A stretch of DNA of 64,000 bases from Beta vulgaris subsp. vulgaris (GCF_026745355.1 NC_079207.1:8287238-8351237); one strand, 5' to 3'. Counted from the first letter of the stretch, positions 38,533 to 51,317 are shown. Made by a program: numbers and translations. The notes: a model not told the origin generated them from the sequence alone.

Positions 38533-38623
38533 CTTCATCTGTTTCGTTTTAAATGTAACAAAAGAATATTTTATATCTCACAAATAATACCTCTTTGTTG
38601 CATTTAAAATGAAACGGAGGAAT
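38533..38623. mobile_element. Small Stowaway MITE
   Basis: Inverted ends CTTCATCTGTTTCGTTTTAA and, from the right, ATTCCTCCGTTTCATTTTAA, flanked by TA. It is 91 bp. Confidence 0.8.
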
Positions 38624-38802
38624 TATTAGGATTGATGGTTTAAATTAATGGGGTGAATTTAACAAATAATATATATAATCGACGTTGTAAATTTTTTTGG
38701 ACAAAATACAAGGAGTAAAAAAATCCCTTGACATGACCCGAAGTAAGGTTTCCCAAAAACCAATTGATGATTGGAGAAGTTGCCCACTAATTAGGTTATA
38801 AA

Positions 38803-39064
38803 CTAGTTATTAGGCCCGGGCTATGCCCCGGGTAATAAAAAATTTCATTTATTAATATAATACTTTATGATAATAATACTAAATACAATTTAGTCTAGTG
38901 GTTAAGACTTTAGTATATGTACTAGGTCTCGGGATCAAACCCTGTACTACGCAATTTCTCATTTTTTTTATTTTACATGAATTATATGAACTAAAACTCC
39001 ATAGGAAGAGCGCCACGTGACACAGTTTCTTGCTTATGCATGCCTTTTAATATATTTGTATAGA
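38803..39064 (-). mobile_element. Helitron-like element with tRNA-like boxes, copy 1
   Basis: On the minus strand it starts TCTATACAAATATATTAAAA and ends with hairpin CCCGGGGCATAGCCCGGG, spacer CCTAATAA and CTAG before T. The matching element at 43421-43685 is on the other strand. The plus strand carries TAGTCTAGTGGTTAAGAC and GGGATCAAACCC, resembling Pol III boxes A and B. Confidence 0.75.
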
Positions 39065-39349
39065 CTAGATGTCTATATATACTTCATCTTTCACTATGAG
39101 ACAAACACAATACAAACAATTGCACTTAGCAAATATGAATATCACACTTAGCAAAACTACAATCAGGACATAATAGATTAATAGTTACAATCTTAATTTG
39201 TCGCTAAACCCGTAAGACTACATATCAAGATTGCGGTATTATTACAAATTAATATGGTCAAATTTTATAAAATTTGACTTCGGAAAAAAAAAAAGCAAAG
39301 ATAAACGAGAATATATCACTTACATTTTTTGGTACGATAAGGAGAATTC

Positions 39350-39462
39350 TCGTGTAAAGAAGGGGGAAATTGGAGATTCTTCTTATAAAGGATGAGAATC
39401 GAACCTCTATTACAAAGGTGAAAGGAGGATCTTAGAACCACTAGGCCAACCTTGATCCTCGA
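39350..39462 (-). mobile_element. tRNA-derived SINE (family 6), copy 2
   Basis: Same minus-strand start GAGGATCAAGGTTGGCCTAG and box B AGGTTCGATTCTCATCC as the copy at 28675. The body carries GGATCTT-like and AAGAAGAATCTCC phrases. Confidence 0.7.
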
Positions 39463-39882
39463 AATATATCACTTACATGATCAAACCAGAGGAAGTATGA
39501 AAGAAGCATAGAGATAAGACAACTCATGCCAAAATTGTGAACTATCTAATCTCCTCCACTTACATGTAATAATTAGATTAGATAATACATATATATGTGG
39601 TGTAGGTGTATTGACGGCAATACCCTGCAAGATTGTACTTAGATGTAGCACTAAATAAAATAAAATAACTCACGCAGCATGCTCAATAGTGAACCATGCC
39701 ATTGCCAAATTTGCCACCCCACCAACAACACTGATCAATCCATTTTATTTTCGTCTTTCGGCTGAATCATCAATATACGTTTCTATGCCGTGTTTGGGCC
39801 CATTTTTAGTCAAGAACACTAGTGCTATGGCATGATCGTAACCGATTGCTAATTTCTACGCGTCTTGGACTCATAGAGAAGG

Positions 39883-40107
39883 TTTTTTTTTTTTTTTAAC
39901 AAAGTCATTCATTACTTAAATAATAGAGTTGAAAATATTACAATCCGAACTTAAGTGTTCAATACAATAATTAGGAGGTGAGAAAAGTACTAGTTACAAC
40001 ACATGCTATATCCATGATCCTATAGGTCTTGGTCAAACTATTTGATACAGGATTAATTTACTTCGTACAATGCTTAATCAGAATCTCCAGGTACTTCTTA
40101 AGCCACT
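39883..40107 (-). pseudogene. 5'-truncated LINE tail
   Basis: A poly(T) at 39883-39897 (poly(A) on the minus strand) followed by sequence matching the 3' regions of the LINEs at 6994 and 61529: TACTTAAATAATAG, ATTACAATCCGA, TTAGGAGGTGAG, TAGTTACAACACATGC. No coding part is left. Confidence 0.7.
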
Positions 40108-40771
40108 ACATGAAAACACAAGAGTTTAAAACATTAAGGCACATATCAAGGATACCTTTATTGAACCCCCATAACTATTACTCCTTTTAACTAATTTGGT
40201 TCTTGAACATCATGAAGAACCCCATGCCTTATGAGTATTGATTTTATTCTATATATTATCGAACCCATAAGTATTTACTCAATTATCAATTACGCCGTAA
40301 ATAATCATTAGTTGTATTATACCAAAATTAACAAGAGTTGGTCACATTTTGAAACATTCGTACACCGCAGAGAATCAAAACCGTTCAAATCGAAAATATA
40401 ATTAATTTACCACCTAAATTATATCAAATGAAACAAACAAATTAAAAGCAAATATCTAAATAAGAAGGTCTTACCGTGAAACCATCTCATTATCTACCTC
40501 AAAGAATCTTAATTATTTATACTACTTTTTAAGCGATCTCTTTAATGTAAATTAAAATCTAATATGGTCTTTTTCTAGACCAACTAATAAAATATCAATA
40601 TCACTAGCAAAGTATTACATTCTTATCTTGATATATTTTAAAATATGATTTAGAGATAAATGATAGAAACAATTCCTTTACTTTTTAACACTCACCAACA
40701 TCAAACATGGCACACAAAAAAGAGTATCTACAAAATCCACTTTTTTTTCCAACTTTTTCTCCACTGGACCA

Positions 40772-40780
40772 CTATATATT
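40772..40780 (+). promoter_or_regulatory. TATA box of ATL copy 2
   Basis: CTATATATT lies about 106 bp upstream of the ATG. The same CACTATATATTCATCCTT phrase occurs upstream of ATL copy 3 at about 53473, before the LINE. Conservation in both copies supports its use. Confidence 0.6.
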
Positions 40781-40885
40781 CATCCTTCATCCACTACTTC
40801 AAATAATCCAACTCAAATACTCATAACTCATCAATCCACTTCTCACAATTCCTCTCTTTTTTTGTGCAAAAATACAAAAAAAACC

Positions 40886-41647
40886 ATGTTACCTTCAACT
40901 TCCTTTACTTCTATTCCTCAACATATCATTACCAACCTTCACTACTCTAGAAGATTACTACTTCATAACTCCCCAACTACAAGCCAAGCACCATCACCAA
41001 CCTACCAAGTCCTAGACCCGGGTTCGAGCCATGGCAACAATGGCTTTGATGCTAACATAATCATGATCCTCGCGGTATTAGTATGTGCATTAATATGCTC
41101 ATTATGTATTAATACCTGCATTAGGTGTGTGATCAAGTGCTCAAGTTTGTTAAATGGAGAGCCTAATTACTATCTAAACATGATTAATGACCATGATGGT
41201 AAGAAGAAAAGTGTTAGTGGTTTGGATAAAAGGGCATTGAAGACATTTCCAATTGTGAAGTACTCAAAGGATGTGCAAATTCAAGGGTTAGGTTCAGAGT
41301 GTGTGATATGTTTGTCAGAGTTTAATGGAGGAGAAAAAGTTAGGATTTTACCAAAATGTAACCATGGTTTCCATGTTAAGTGTATTGATAAATGGCTTAG
41401 TTCTCATTCTTCTTGCCCTACTTGTAGACAATCTTTAGTTGAAACATGTCAAAAGATCATTGGGTGTGATCATGATCATCATCATACTACTACATCATCA
41501 TCAGCAGCATCATCAACATCATCATCATCATCAGCATCATCATCATCATCAGCAGCATCATTAAGAGAGGTGGTTGTTGTAAGTATTGTGCCACATGAAA
41601 GGGAAGATTTAGTGAGAAATTATAGGGGTGAAGTTGCTCAAAGTTAG
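40886..41647 (+). CDS. RING-H2 finger protein, ATL family, copy 2
   Basis: Intronless, 253 residues from the ATG at 40886, which matches the starts of copies 1 and 3 (ML/MVPSTSFTS). The open frame extends upstream only through a non-ATG codon. One membrane segment lies at about 57-82 (IIMILAVLVCALICSLCINT). The GLD motif is intact as GLDKRALKTFPIVKYS. RING-H2 ligands are C139, C142, C158, H160, H163, C166, C177 and C180. A His-run and long Ser/Ala stretch follow, then [20 protein letters not shown]. As an ATL protein it should be a membrane-anchored E3 ubiquitin ligase recruiting an E2 through the RING. It is closer to copy 3 than to copy 1 across the whole protein and in the promoter. This is the most complete member of the cluster. 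Confidence 0.94.
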   Translation: MLPSTSFTSIPQHIITNLHYSRRLLLHNSPTTSQAPSPTYQVLDPGSSHGNNGFDANIIMILAVLVCALICSLCINTCIRCVIKCSSLLNGEPNYYLNMINDHDGKKKSVSGLDKRALKTFPIVKYSKDVQIQGLGSECVICLSEFNGGEKVRILPKCNHGFHVKCIDKWLSSHSSCPTCRQSLVETCQKIIGCDHDHHHTTTSSSAASSTSSSSSASSSSSAASLREVVVVSIVPHEREDLVRNYRGEVAQS

Positions 41648-43420
41648 ACAAGATTACTATCACCTTAAAACATAGGAGTAGAATTCTTTTGTAGGTTTCT
41701 CCTTTTATTTTAGATTTAAAAAACAGGGAGATTTTTAAGTTTTATGCTTAAATTTGGTTTGTTGTACAAGTGATAGATAGGAGTAGTTTCTAATTGTTCT
41801 GTTTGCAAGTGTAAAGAAAAGAGCAATTAATACAATTATCCCTGTTTTTGCCATTTCTTTTGTCCTTGATTCTCCTCAACCTAGCTAATTGTTGAATTTT
41901 CATTGTAAAACTCAGTAGTTTTAAGTTCTAATGCTTTTGTTGGTTGTAAAGGGAGCAACAAATGAGATGGGATTTAATTGAAGAGTGAAGTAACTTTTTA
42001 ATTGAAGTAAATAAGGCCTAATGTTCCATTATGTTTTATAGAAATAGAGGTAAGTTCTGCAAAAACTAAGTTAATGTTTGGCACAAACAGGAAATTAAGG
42101 ACTCTTTGTGATAAACTATCTTATAATTATAACCTTTTCTCGAAACGACCTAATAAAAATGAGATAATTTATAATTTGTTTGTGTTAAAAAGGTACAAAT
42201 AGCCTTGGTGGATTGACTTTATTTTCCAGCGTTGACTTTTTTCCTCTTCATGTTCCTTATACCTCTCTGCTGTTCCAGTTCTATCTCGTTTTAACAAAAT
42301 TCTTCTCAATCGCTCTTCAAATTAGCAATACCATTTGAAAAATATGATCTTTCATCTAGGTATAATGAAAACGATAATTTTCAGCTCAAATTCTCTCTTC
42401 AACGGCAAAATCTGATACTAAATCACACCAAATTCTTAAACGATTTTATGTCCCATAACAAGAAGTGCTAAATTTAAGAAGACGCCAAAAAGAGACGGAA
42501 AAGAAGCAAAAAGGGTAAAACAACAATCAAGTGTTAGGCACGTGTGGCTCAACGCCAGAAAACAATGTCAACCTACCAGAATTTGGCCACTAATACTTTT
42601 TCGCCACCATAACAATTTATAAGATAGTTTTGTACATCATCCTTATTACTCTTAGTTCACCAAAACAAGTATTAGGTAGTTTCCACCAAAAAGACATTTT
42701 TTTCCTTAAATTAAACAAAATAAAGTCAAATTTGGTAAGGTTTACACTGAAATAGAAAATAAGAATCTCATTAATCTTAGTTCACCAAAACAAATTTAAC
42801 AAAATAAGTGAAAATTAAGTTAGATCAGTTCTAGTTAAGCAAATATAACATTCTTTCGGAAAAAGCACCTGTTAGTTCTAAGCTTTTAGCTATGAATTTA
42901 AATTAAGTTCACTTAAACACATTGACGAAAACATACTCTATATATTGTACAATCTCAATATTAGTTTATATAATTAGCAGGATGATGTTTACTAGGTGCA
43001 TAGGTTAAAACAGTGCATAGGTTAGAAAAACCGTTTTAATGATACAACATGATAGGTAATTCCTAAAGAAGGATGTATCTTTATTCCTTGAATCGAACCA
43101 TCAATAGACATAACCTTATTAAGAATTGGATGGTTGATACTTGATAATAAAAGGCTAATTCAATCTTATCACCTAAAAGCTCATTTAGTCGTGTGGTGTG
43201 GTCATGTGGGCCGAGGAGATGCCTTTGGGGAACTCTCAAATCATTAAAATCATAGTAGTATTATTTGAGTTCAATGTATTTTCTAAACACGTCAAAATAA
43301 ATTATGTTCAAAAATTATTAAAAAGAACGGTCTAATCTTAATATAAAAGTAGACCTAGTTACTAAATGAATTTAAATTAGTCCTGAAAGAAATAAATCAA
43401 TATTGGACTTATTATTGCAA
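41648..43420. other. 3' flank of ATL copy 2 and intergenic
   Basis: The first ~200 bp aligns with the 3' flank of copy 3 (60640-60800), including GTTGTACAA-TGATAGATA and TAATTGTTCTG-like phrases. Beyond that no gene is supported. Confidence 0.5.
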
Positions 43421-43685
43421 TCTATACAATTGTATTAAAAGGCGTGCGAAAACAAGAAACTGTGCCACGTGGCGCTCTCTCTAGGAAGTTTTAGCTCATG
43501 TAATCCATGTACAATAAAAAAAATTAAGAAATTGCATAGTATAAGGTTTGATCCTGAGACCACAAGTACATATATTAAAGTTTTAACCACTAGGCTAAGT
43601 TGTATTTAGTGTTATTATCATAAAGTATTATATTAATAAATGAAATTTTTTCTTAACTGGGATATAGCCCGAGCCTAATAACTAG
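43421..43685 (+). mobile_element. Helitron-like element with tRNA-like boxes, copy 2
   Basis: It starts TCTATACAATTGTATTAAAA after A and ends with a weakened hairpin (CTGGGATATAGCCCGAG), CCTAATAA and CTAG before T. It matches 38803-39064 on the opposite strand, including CCACGTGGCGCTCT near the 5' end. Confidence 0.75.
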
Positions 43686-44015
43686 TTTTAATTTAAAAGT
43701 AAACGTTCTCTTATAAGACACCATGTTTGACTATATTTCTAAGTTATACGCATATATCAAGATTCTAGACGAGTAGACGGAGTGTCACTTTGTTGCTAAC
43801 ATAATATTTGTCTTGAACAAGTTTCTAAATTTTAACCATTCATTTTTAAAAACTAATCTTGTCCATTGATTTAATTGAATCTTGAAAACACAACAAAATG
43901 GAGAAGAGTTATTTTCTTCCTTCTGGAATATTCTTGCTTTCTTCTTTAGATTTTTTTTTTATCACCATTAACAAAGATCTATGGAATATAAAAGCTAATT
44001 AATACATACAAATTT

Positions 44016-44726
44016 ATTTGCTTCTAATAATGCAACATTTTGGTGATTCACAGATAATAGAGCAACCGTTTGATTATTTCAGAATAAAGCAACCTTTATA
44101 ATACCCCATTAACTTTGAGTAAGTCAAGTTGACCGGTACCCGTCAAAAAAAAAAAAAGTTGACCGATAACCTAAACAAATAGTGATTTTTTAATTAAAAC
44201 CTTTAATTCTAATTAATAATATTTAAATAAACTTAAAAAAACCAAAACTAAACCCACCCCCTCCCCCACTCACTGCCACCAACCCACCCACCCTCCCCTT
44301 CCCCACCCACTGCCACCCCCTCCCTCCATTCCCTTCCCTTCCCTTGCACCCGCAACTAACCCCATCCCCTCCATCACCGACTCCAAACGAAAAGGGTGGG
44401 AATGGGGTAGGGGTTGTAGGGGTAGGGGCTGGCAGGGTGTTGGGGTGGCTAGTAGAAGTGTGGCAGTGGGTGGGGGAGGAGAGAGAGGGGGTTTACGGTT
44501 GGGGGGTTTATCTTTTTTTTCTTTTGTTTTAGATTTTTTTTTATAAAATTCGTTTATAGGAACCAATTATTAGGCGACACACGTCCCATTTCACATATTC
44601 TTCAAGTTGTATCCGATCTTTACTTACTCAAAGCTAATGAGTTATAAAGGTTGCTTTATTCTGAAAAATTAAATGATTGCTTTATTATTTGTGAATGGTC
44701 AAAGTGTTGCATTATTAGGAGCAAAT
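44016..44726. mobile_element. Element with long terminal inverted repeats of about 95 bp
   Basis: The first and last ~95 bp are inverted copies: ATTTGCTTCTAATAATGCAA at left against ATTTGCTCCTAATAATGCAA from the right, continuing through CAGAATAAAGCAACCTTTAT. The centre is a C-rich/G-rich low-complexity block (44250-44500). Long inverted repeats suggest a Mutator-like element, but no 9-bp duplication was found. Open frames in the centre are low-complexity artefacts. Confidence 0.65.
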
Positions 44727-46880
44727 AATCATATTAATTATAGTTTAAATATAAAGTCAACTTAATGAATGTTGTATTGGTGTGTGTCCAAAATTTATAA
44801 TGAATACTCCTTCTGTTTCAAAATATAACGCTTTACGAAAATTTGCTTTGACCACAAATATCTCTCAAATGCGATAAGTAATAAAAATTATAAAAATTAT
44901 ACCGTTGGATTCGTCTTGAAAAATACTATAATAATATTATTTTTTAAAATTTTATATTAACATAAATTGAGAGTAATTAACGGTTGCACAAGTTTTATTG
45001 TTAAAAATTTATTGCAGCCATTTAAAAGTTGTTTTAGTTTCAGTGGATTTATCAAACAAACAACTTGAAAAACACAAATAGGACGTCAAACAAGGAAAAG
45101 GCAACTTCTAGATAAATTGTTGATAAATACCATGTCACTTGAGTCTTGATAATCATAAAACTAAACAGTAATAAACAAGATTAAAGCGTAAAGAGCTAGC
45201 AACAAACATCCCCATTTGATGGTGGCATGGAGTAACTTTTGAAGATAATATTTAATAACAATATCCTATTATTTGAAAAGAACAATAAGATAAGCTAGAT
45301 GTTGATTCTGGCTTTATGGGAACCGTCTTCATGGAAACAGGCAATTGCGATGTGTTCTTTTACCTTTTTTTCCAAACACCAAGAGTAACTTGCAAGATCT
45401 TGTATTAAGATTGAAGATACTTCTTAATTACGATAGTTTAATGTTAACCTATTAGTGAGCTTGTGACAAGCATTATACGATGCAATCAGAAGCAACGTAT
45501 ATGGTGGACTGGGTACGGGTCGGGCCGCGCCACCGGCAAAAAAAAAATTGTCCACTTGTAAAACAGGGCAAAGCCGGGCCAAATTTTTGTACCCAAAGCT
45601 TATTTTGAGACAAAAAAAAAGAGCTTTTTAGGTCAAAATTTGAACTAAAAAAATCATTTTTAAGTTGTTCAAAGGTCAAAATCCGTCCCAAACAAAAAAA
45701 ATCAAAACAGGTTGGATCGAGACACGAAAATGAATCTGTCCAAACCCGAGCATTTTCCGGCCCGGGGTAACTTTAATTTAACGAGCTCTAGGATAACCTA
45801 TATGATGCGGAGGGCGATGTCGCCGATGTGTCCCTCAAATATGCGTGGATGATACACGCCGACGGCCGACTTCACATATTATGTGTGACTTATAAGCATG
45901 CTATTAGCATATTAGGAGCACGTACCAAATTCGATACTCACGGTTGTATGAGATAATTATTCAAATTACAATATTTTTTAAATTTCAACCCTTTAATTAA
46001 CAGTATTTCTAAACAATAAAACGGAAGATTACTTTATAAAAAGATGTATCAATCAATGATGTGAGAAAAGGGGATACAAAAGTATCAAATCTAATTTATA
46101 ACCATCGTGATTTTGTTGATTGGTTTAGAATTTTATTTGATCAAAATTGTTATGTACTGTATTTGTTAATCTTGATTTTAATTTATTTTAGATGTCGTAT
46201 GCTATTTCATTAAAAATTGTAATAAGAAACCGATATCCCCATATCTTCTAAAGATGAAATATGCAAGAATACTAACAATCATTCTATAGCAAATACAGAA
46301 ACTTTTTTAATATTTATTGGTACAAATATATATATATGTTTATGATCTTTAATGTAATTCATTTTGATAAAAAAAGTGCCGGAATTCTGATTGGTAAAAT
46401 TAATATGAAAACCAGCTATATTAACGTCAGCTAATGAAACATGCACATTAAAATACGTGGTGATAGTTTGCAATATTATAAAAGACCATGCAAAAACCTT
46501 GGATATTAAGTTAGTTTTATGGCAACTTGAGAGTTGAGAGGGGTGTGAGTCACCTTCGTTTCATCTTAGCCTCATCTTTACTTTGTGCTCTTTCGCTATT
46601 TGTGGTTTCATTAGTATCTTTGTACATCGTAAGTATATATATCTAATAAATTACGTAGATTATATAAGTTAATCCAACTACTAATACTTATACGATCACT
46701 AATTTAATCCTAAAATGATGAGTTGGATCTCGATGGCCATCAACTCATCAACTTATGTAAATGCTAATAATGGATGCTACCCCAATTAGTCTCATTTTAA
46801 AACATCTTAATTACTTTCTTATATTTGAAAACATACGCACGATCAAATTCATGAAACCCATATCATGATGCATCATATCA
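44727..46880. other. Intergenic, with sequence shared with 62680-63480
   Basis: No gene. Around 45080-45490 the order of phrases (GATAAATTGTTGATAA, AAACAAGAT, AACATCCC, GATGGTG, ACTTGCAAGATCTTGTAT) is repeated downstream of ATL copy 3. A Stowaway-like single end lies near 44807, and a GGGTC/GGCCGGG-rich patch at 45510-45790. Confidence 0.5.
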
Positions 46881-46884
46881 TATA

Positions 46885-49125
46885 TCATATATAATATTAA
46901 AGCAAGAAAACTTCAGCTTATGTGGCAAGACATGAAGCTTCCTCTGCTCTCCTTCACCCTTAACTTTCCAGCTTTTTCTTTGCTTATGCCACGTGGCACA
47001 AATGTTTTTCTAATCACCCTTCATTAAAATGAGAAGGGGTTTATATAATTATGTTGTACAGAAAATTCCAAATCATTTTTCATAACCAACTTGCCATGCC
47101 TCACAAGTTACGGCTCATAAAAATTGAAACCACTGGTACACAAATACAAAAGCTAAACTTGCTGATAACATAGTATGATAAATGCTTTCTATCATCTAAT
47201 ATAAAGCCTTTGACTTAGCTATTTTTGTCATGTATGTTGTATAGAGTGTACAAGATAACAACAAGACTCATGATATAACTTACGTTCGCTTGATAATTCA
47301 TTTTGTACTAACTTAGGGCATGTTCTCTTCGGCATAAAACAACTGAACTGAACTGAACTGAACTAAGCTTAACTGAAATGAACTGAACTGAATTGAATTG
47401 AATTAAATTGAATGTAATAAATATATAAATAATATTTAAACAATAATAACATGAATATCAAATAGTTATTATAATGATAAGTAATAATAATGAATATTAA
47501 TAGTATTTTGGATATTTTTAAATGATAGTTATGAATAAATAATATTAATAATCATAAATTATTATTATTATTAATAATAATTAATGATAATTAATAATTA
47601 TTATTTTATATTATTTGTATTAATATATTAATACTTGATGATATGATTATATAATAACAATAATATATACGAAGTAAATTAATATTACTATTTTAATAAT
47701 TAGATTTAATAATATTATAATATATTTAGTAATAAATTTAATGATTGGGTTGGACCGCGCAAAATTGCATCATAAACTGTTTTGACGCGATTTGATTAGT
47801 TTATGGGCTAAAAAACGTGGGTTCATTTGTGCTTTTGACCTAAACCATGTTCCTTCTAATTATAATAGTAATAATAATGAATAAATCTATAGTAAACAAA
47901 ATAATAGAAATAATAATAACAATAATTATAATAATAATAATGATAATAATAATAATACTTAATAATGATATAAAATAAATAATAATAAATAAGAGTAATT
48001 AGTAAAATAAATTAGACCAACATAATAATAATATTCAACAACATGATTATAAAAGAATGGAGCTGAACTGAACTGAACTGATATAAGCTAAGCTGAGCTG
48101 AACTGAGTTGAACTGAACTGAACTGAAAATAAGCTGGGGAGAACAGACCCTTAAATGGTCCATGTTTTTCATCAATCTATAAGATAAAGAACATAAAGTC
48201 GTATACAATAAAGAGCATTAGCTATTTAACAGTTTAAAATTTCCCATTGATTTAGTATGTTTACTATACTCTAAAGAACATAATATTTCCTTCAATCTTG
48301 CAGAAATTGTACAATATAGAAAAGAAATATAGAGCAACTTTTATTTATCTAATCGGCCTAAGCATACAACAACGCCCACTCAATTATTTTTCATTCAATT
48401 TTGCTCCCAATAGTCCCAACTATCCATTATGTTAGTAAAAACACTTGCTCAATTTTAAAAACATTAAAATAGTATTTGCTTTTAACTCTCAATCTATTTT
48501 CAAGCAGCAAAAATGAAGAAATATTATTCATCAAAATTTATTATTATAAGAACCCTTTTCCATAACAAACCAAGAACAATTTATAGTAAGTAAAAAAAAT
48601 TGATCTACACTCATATATTTTAAAGTATGAAGATTTTAAACTAATAAATTATTGTTTATTGCGAGAAATTGAAGGATGTTTTGGTTTATATTTATAGATA
48701 TGTTCTGAATATATAGATATATGGTAACACCCTGATTTTTATACTAAAAACTAAGACATAAAATATAAAAAACGGATGGATAAATGGGTGACGAATGGGA
48801 CATAGCACCACCCAAATCTAATCTAATGTGTCACCAGCTCCATCCAACAAACCACCACCGACTTTTCATCTATTTAATATGGGCTTTATCTGTTTTCGAA
48901 ATTTGGGTGAAATAGATAATTGAATATCCATTTAAATTGACCATCCTTATCTACACCCTAATTTTAGGAAAATATCAATATATCATAATATAAAAAATTT
49001 CTTATTTTTTTATCAACCTTTAATGTAACCATTAACTATAAATATGCACCGAATCAAATTTGAAATATAAATATATTGATTAAACGAAAGATTTTCCATG
49101 CTATTTGCACGGGTCTAGAAGCTAG
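46885..49125 (+). mobile_element. Possible Helitron (ends only), containing a MITE
   Basis: A TC start after A (TCATATATAATATTAAAGC) and a 3' end with hairpin-like CATGCTATTTGCACGGGT and CTAG at 49122-49125 could bound one element. The base after CTAG is G, not T, and the two ends need not belong together. Confidence 0.3.
47316..48150 (-). mobile_element. Long member of the CAGTT-array MITE family
   Basis: In reverse orientation its ends are those of the short copies: GGGTCTGTTCTCCCCAGCTT (from the right) and, at left, GGGCATGTTCTCTTCGGCAT. TTA flanks both sides. AACTG arrays lie at both ends and the centre is about 650 bp of AT-rich sequence with many AAT/TAAT units. It is 835 bp with no open frame. 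Confidence 0.82.
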
Positions 49126-51283
49126 GAAACTCTTTAGATCTCAATTAGAAGAAACAACAACAACTACTAAGTTAAATAAAGTTAACATGTGTTCATAATA
49201 TGTCCTTTTTGAAATTATGCTAGATTAAAGAAGAAAGAAAATTAGCTAACTCTTTAAATATCAATGAATAGATGTTAGGATTATATCATATTCAAGATCA
49301 ATTTCATCATCAATGGGCATAATCACTTAGAAACTAATATATATAACCAAGATAACCAGGTTTATATCCATTACACGAAATTGTCAAATCTAAATAAATC
49401 GGTTGATTATTTTATTGAAAACTTTAAGAAATTCTACTAATCATACTATATAAGTTTAAACAATAGCTGAACAAACTTGACGTGCTAAATTTATTCAAAT
49501 ATTATACTTAGACCATGATATTTATAGTGGGACTAAAAAGTGGCAACATGTACAAAAAACAAAGAATCAAAACTTAACGTTTTAGAACGTTTATAATCAC
49601 AAATAGGGTTGTGTTTATTCATTAGATTTTCCTATGAAACTTTTTTTTTTGACAGACAATGACAATGTTGAACATTAGCATACAACAGTTATAAAATTAT
49701 CAAGGTATATAAAATAAACAATATATTTGATACTTTCTAATAGATATAAGTAATGATAAATAAAATATAAGATTTGAAATTATTAATTGAGGGATAAATG
49801 AATACCAAAAAAAAATCACATAATGCAAGATAACCACAAAAATTAAAAGTCATAAGTTGCTTTAAGTAGAAGGATCATTCCAACCATGAAAGTCTAAATA
49901 GTATTTGAGACAAAAAGAGAATAAAATGTATTTGGATTACTCTAGAACAAAGAGGGTATTAAAGATTAATTTACATTAATTTTCAACGTAACATACAATG
50001 ATACAAGACTATAAAACAAGTATATATAACGAAAATAATATAATTAGACTTTTGTGACAGGTCATTGAAGATTCTCATTTATGTGTAATTATCCCTTAAA
50101 TTGTAAAATCTGCCAATTTTTTTTTTGAATAGATAACGCCTGTCAAAGTTCCCCGTGGCATGGTGGTTCGGTGGGTGGTGAAAAGTGGGTTGCCAGGTGC
50201 GGTATAGTGATGGTGTAAGACAACAAGAAATTGGGGTGAGTGGAACTGCATAAAGCGGGAGCGAAAGTAGTTGTATGATTGAGTGTAATAGTAGTGCAAA
50301 TTTGTTTTTATCAGAGCTTCCAGTGAAGCTACAGGCAGAGGGCAATTTTTCAGTCAATATGTTTTATTCTAAAATGATGGTTTGTAATACGTCCTACCAT
50401 AATATTAACTAAATTAGTCACTGAACGCACGAGTCATAAATCAGTTTTGAACATTTTTTATTACATGATATGACTATAAAAACTTTGAATCGTGAGCTAA
50501 TATCACACTACGTTTTCAAAAGAAATGTCTTAAAATCTTAAAATTATATTAAAAAAAAACCTCGTGCATTTTGAACGGGTCCAACAACTTTAAATGACAA
50601 AAATATTTCAATCACCATAATCGATGTGATCATGAGTTATGGATTTCAAATTTTAGAATGCAACTCCCGGGTTATAAGTTATAAGTCATTAGTCATAATC
50701 GTGCAACTCACGGGTTGTAAGCCATTTTCACCCTAATCAATGTGATCAATACTAATTATTACAAATAAGTGATATGTCATAATTTAACTCACGGGTTGTA
50801 AGCCAATTTCAAATTATTATTAACTTACCCTAAGCAAGGTACATGTTTTTATTCATAAAACTATATATATAAATATTTCCCTAAATCTTTAGTAAAATTT
50901 TATTCATACATTATATATTGTACGATACAATAAGGATATAGCACAGTTATATTACATTTGTGAGCACTAAATTTTTTTCTAATATTACATCGTTGGTAAA
51001 TTAAAGAAAATGATAAACAACATTAGGATAATATATTCTAGATATTTATATTGTACAATATAATTAACAAGGACATAGCATGGGTAACATAAATCATAAT
51101 GGTGCAACACATGAGTTGTAAGCCAGTTTATAATTATTTTGAATAAAAAATCATAAAATTTTAATTCAACAGCTAATACCTCAATTATGCATTTTATATT
51201 CTTTCAACTTTATATGCATGTATTCTAATAATTATACACTTAATAGATTTGGAACAGAAAAAAACTACTTAATAAATTAAAGA
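48151..51283. other. AT-rich intergenic, no gene
   Basis: No coding region. Repeated phrases resembling GTGCATTTTGAACGGGTCC (50560), CACGGGTTGTAAGCCA (50711, 50790) and ATGAGTTGTAAGCCAGTT (51110) suggest overlapping or nested Helitron-type remnants, but I could not set boundaries. Confidence 0.4.
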
Positions 51284-51317
51284 ATTCCTGTGCATTATGC
51301 ACGGGTCCAAAAACTAG
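51284..51317 (+). mobile_element. Helitron-like 3' terminus
   Basis: Hairpin CCTGTGCATTATGCACGGG, spacer TCCAAAAA and CTAG followed by T. Only the 3' end was identified; the matching start is unknown. Confidence 0.5.

Noticed and set aside
44270..44566. Open frames rich in Pro or Gly on both strands
   Set aside because: Low-complexity C-rich/G-rich DNA gives long frames by base composition; there is no conserved domain or splice context.
50079..50357. Minus-strand open frame of 92 residues
   Set aside because: No motif, no splice partner and no resemblance to a known family; likely chance in a transposon-rich stretch.
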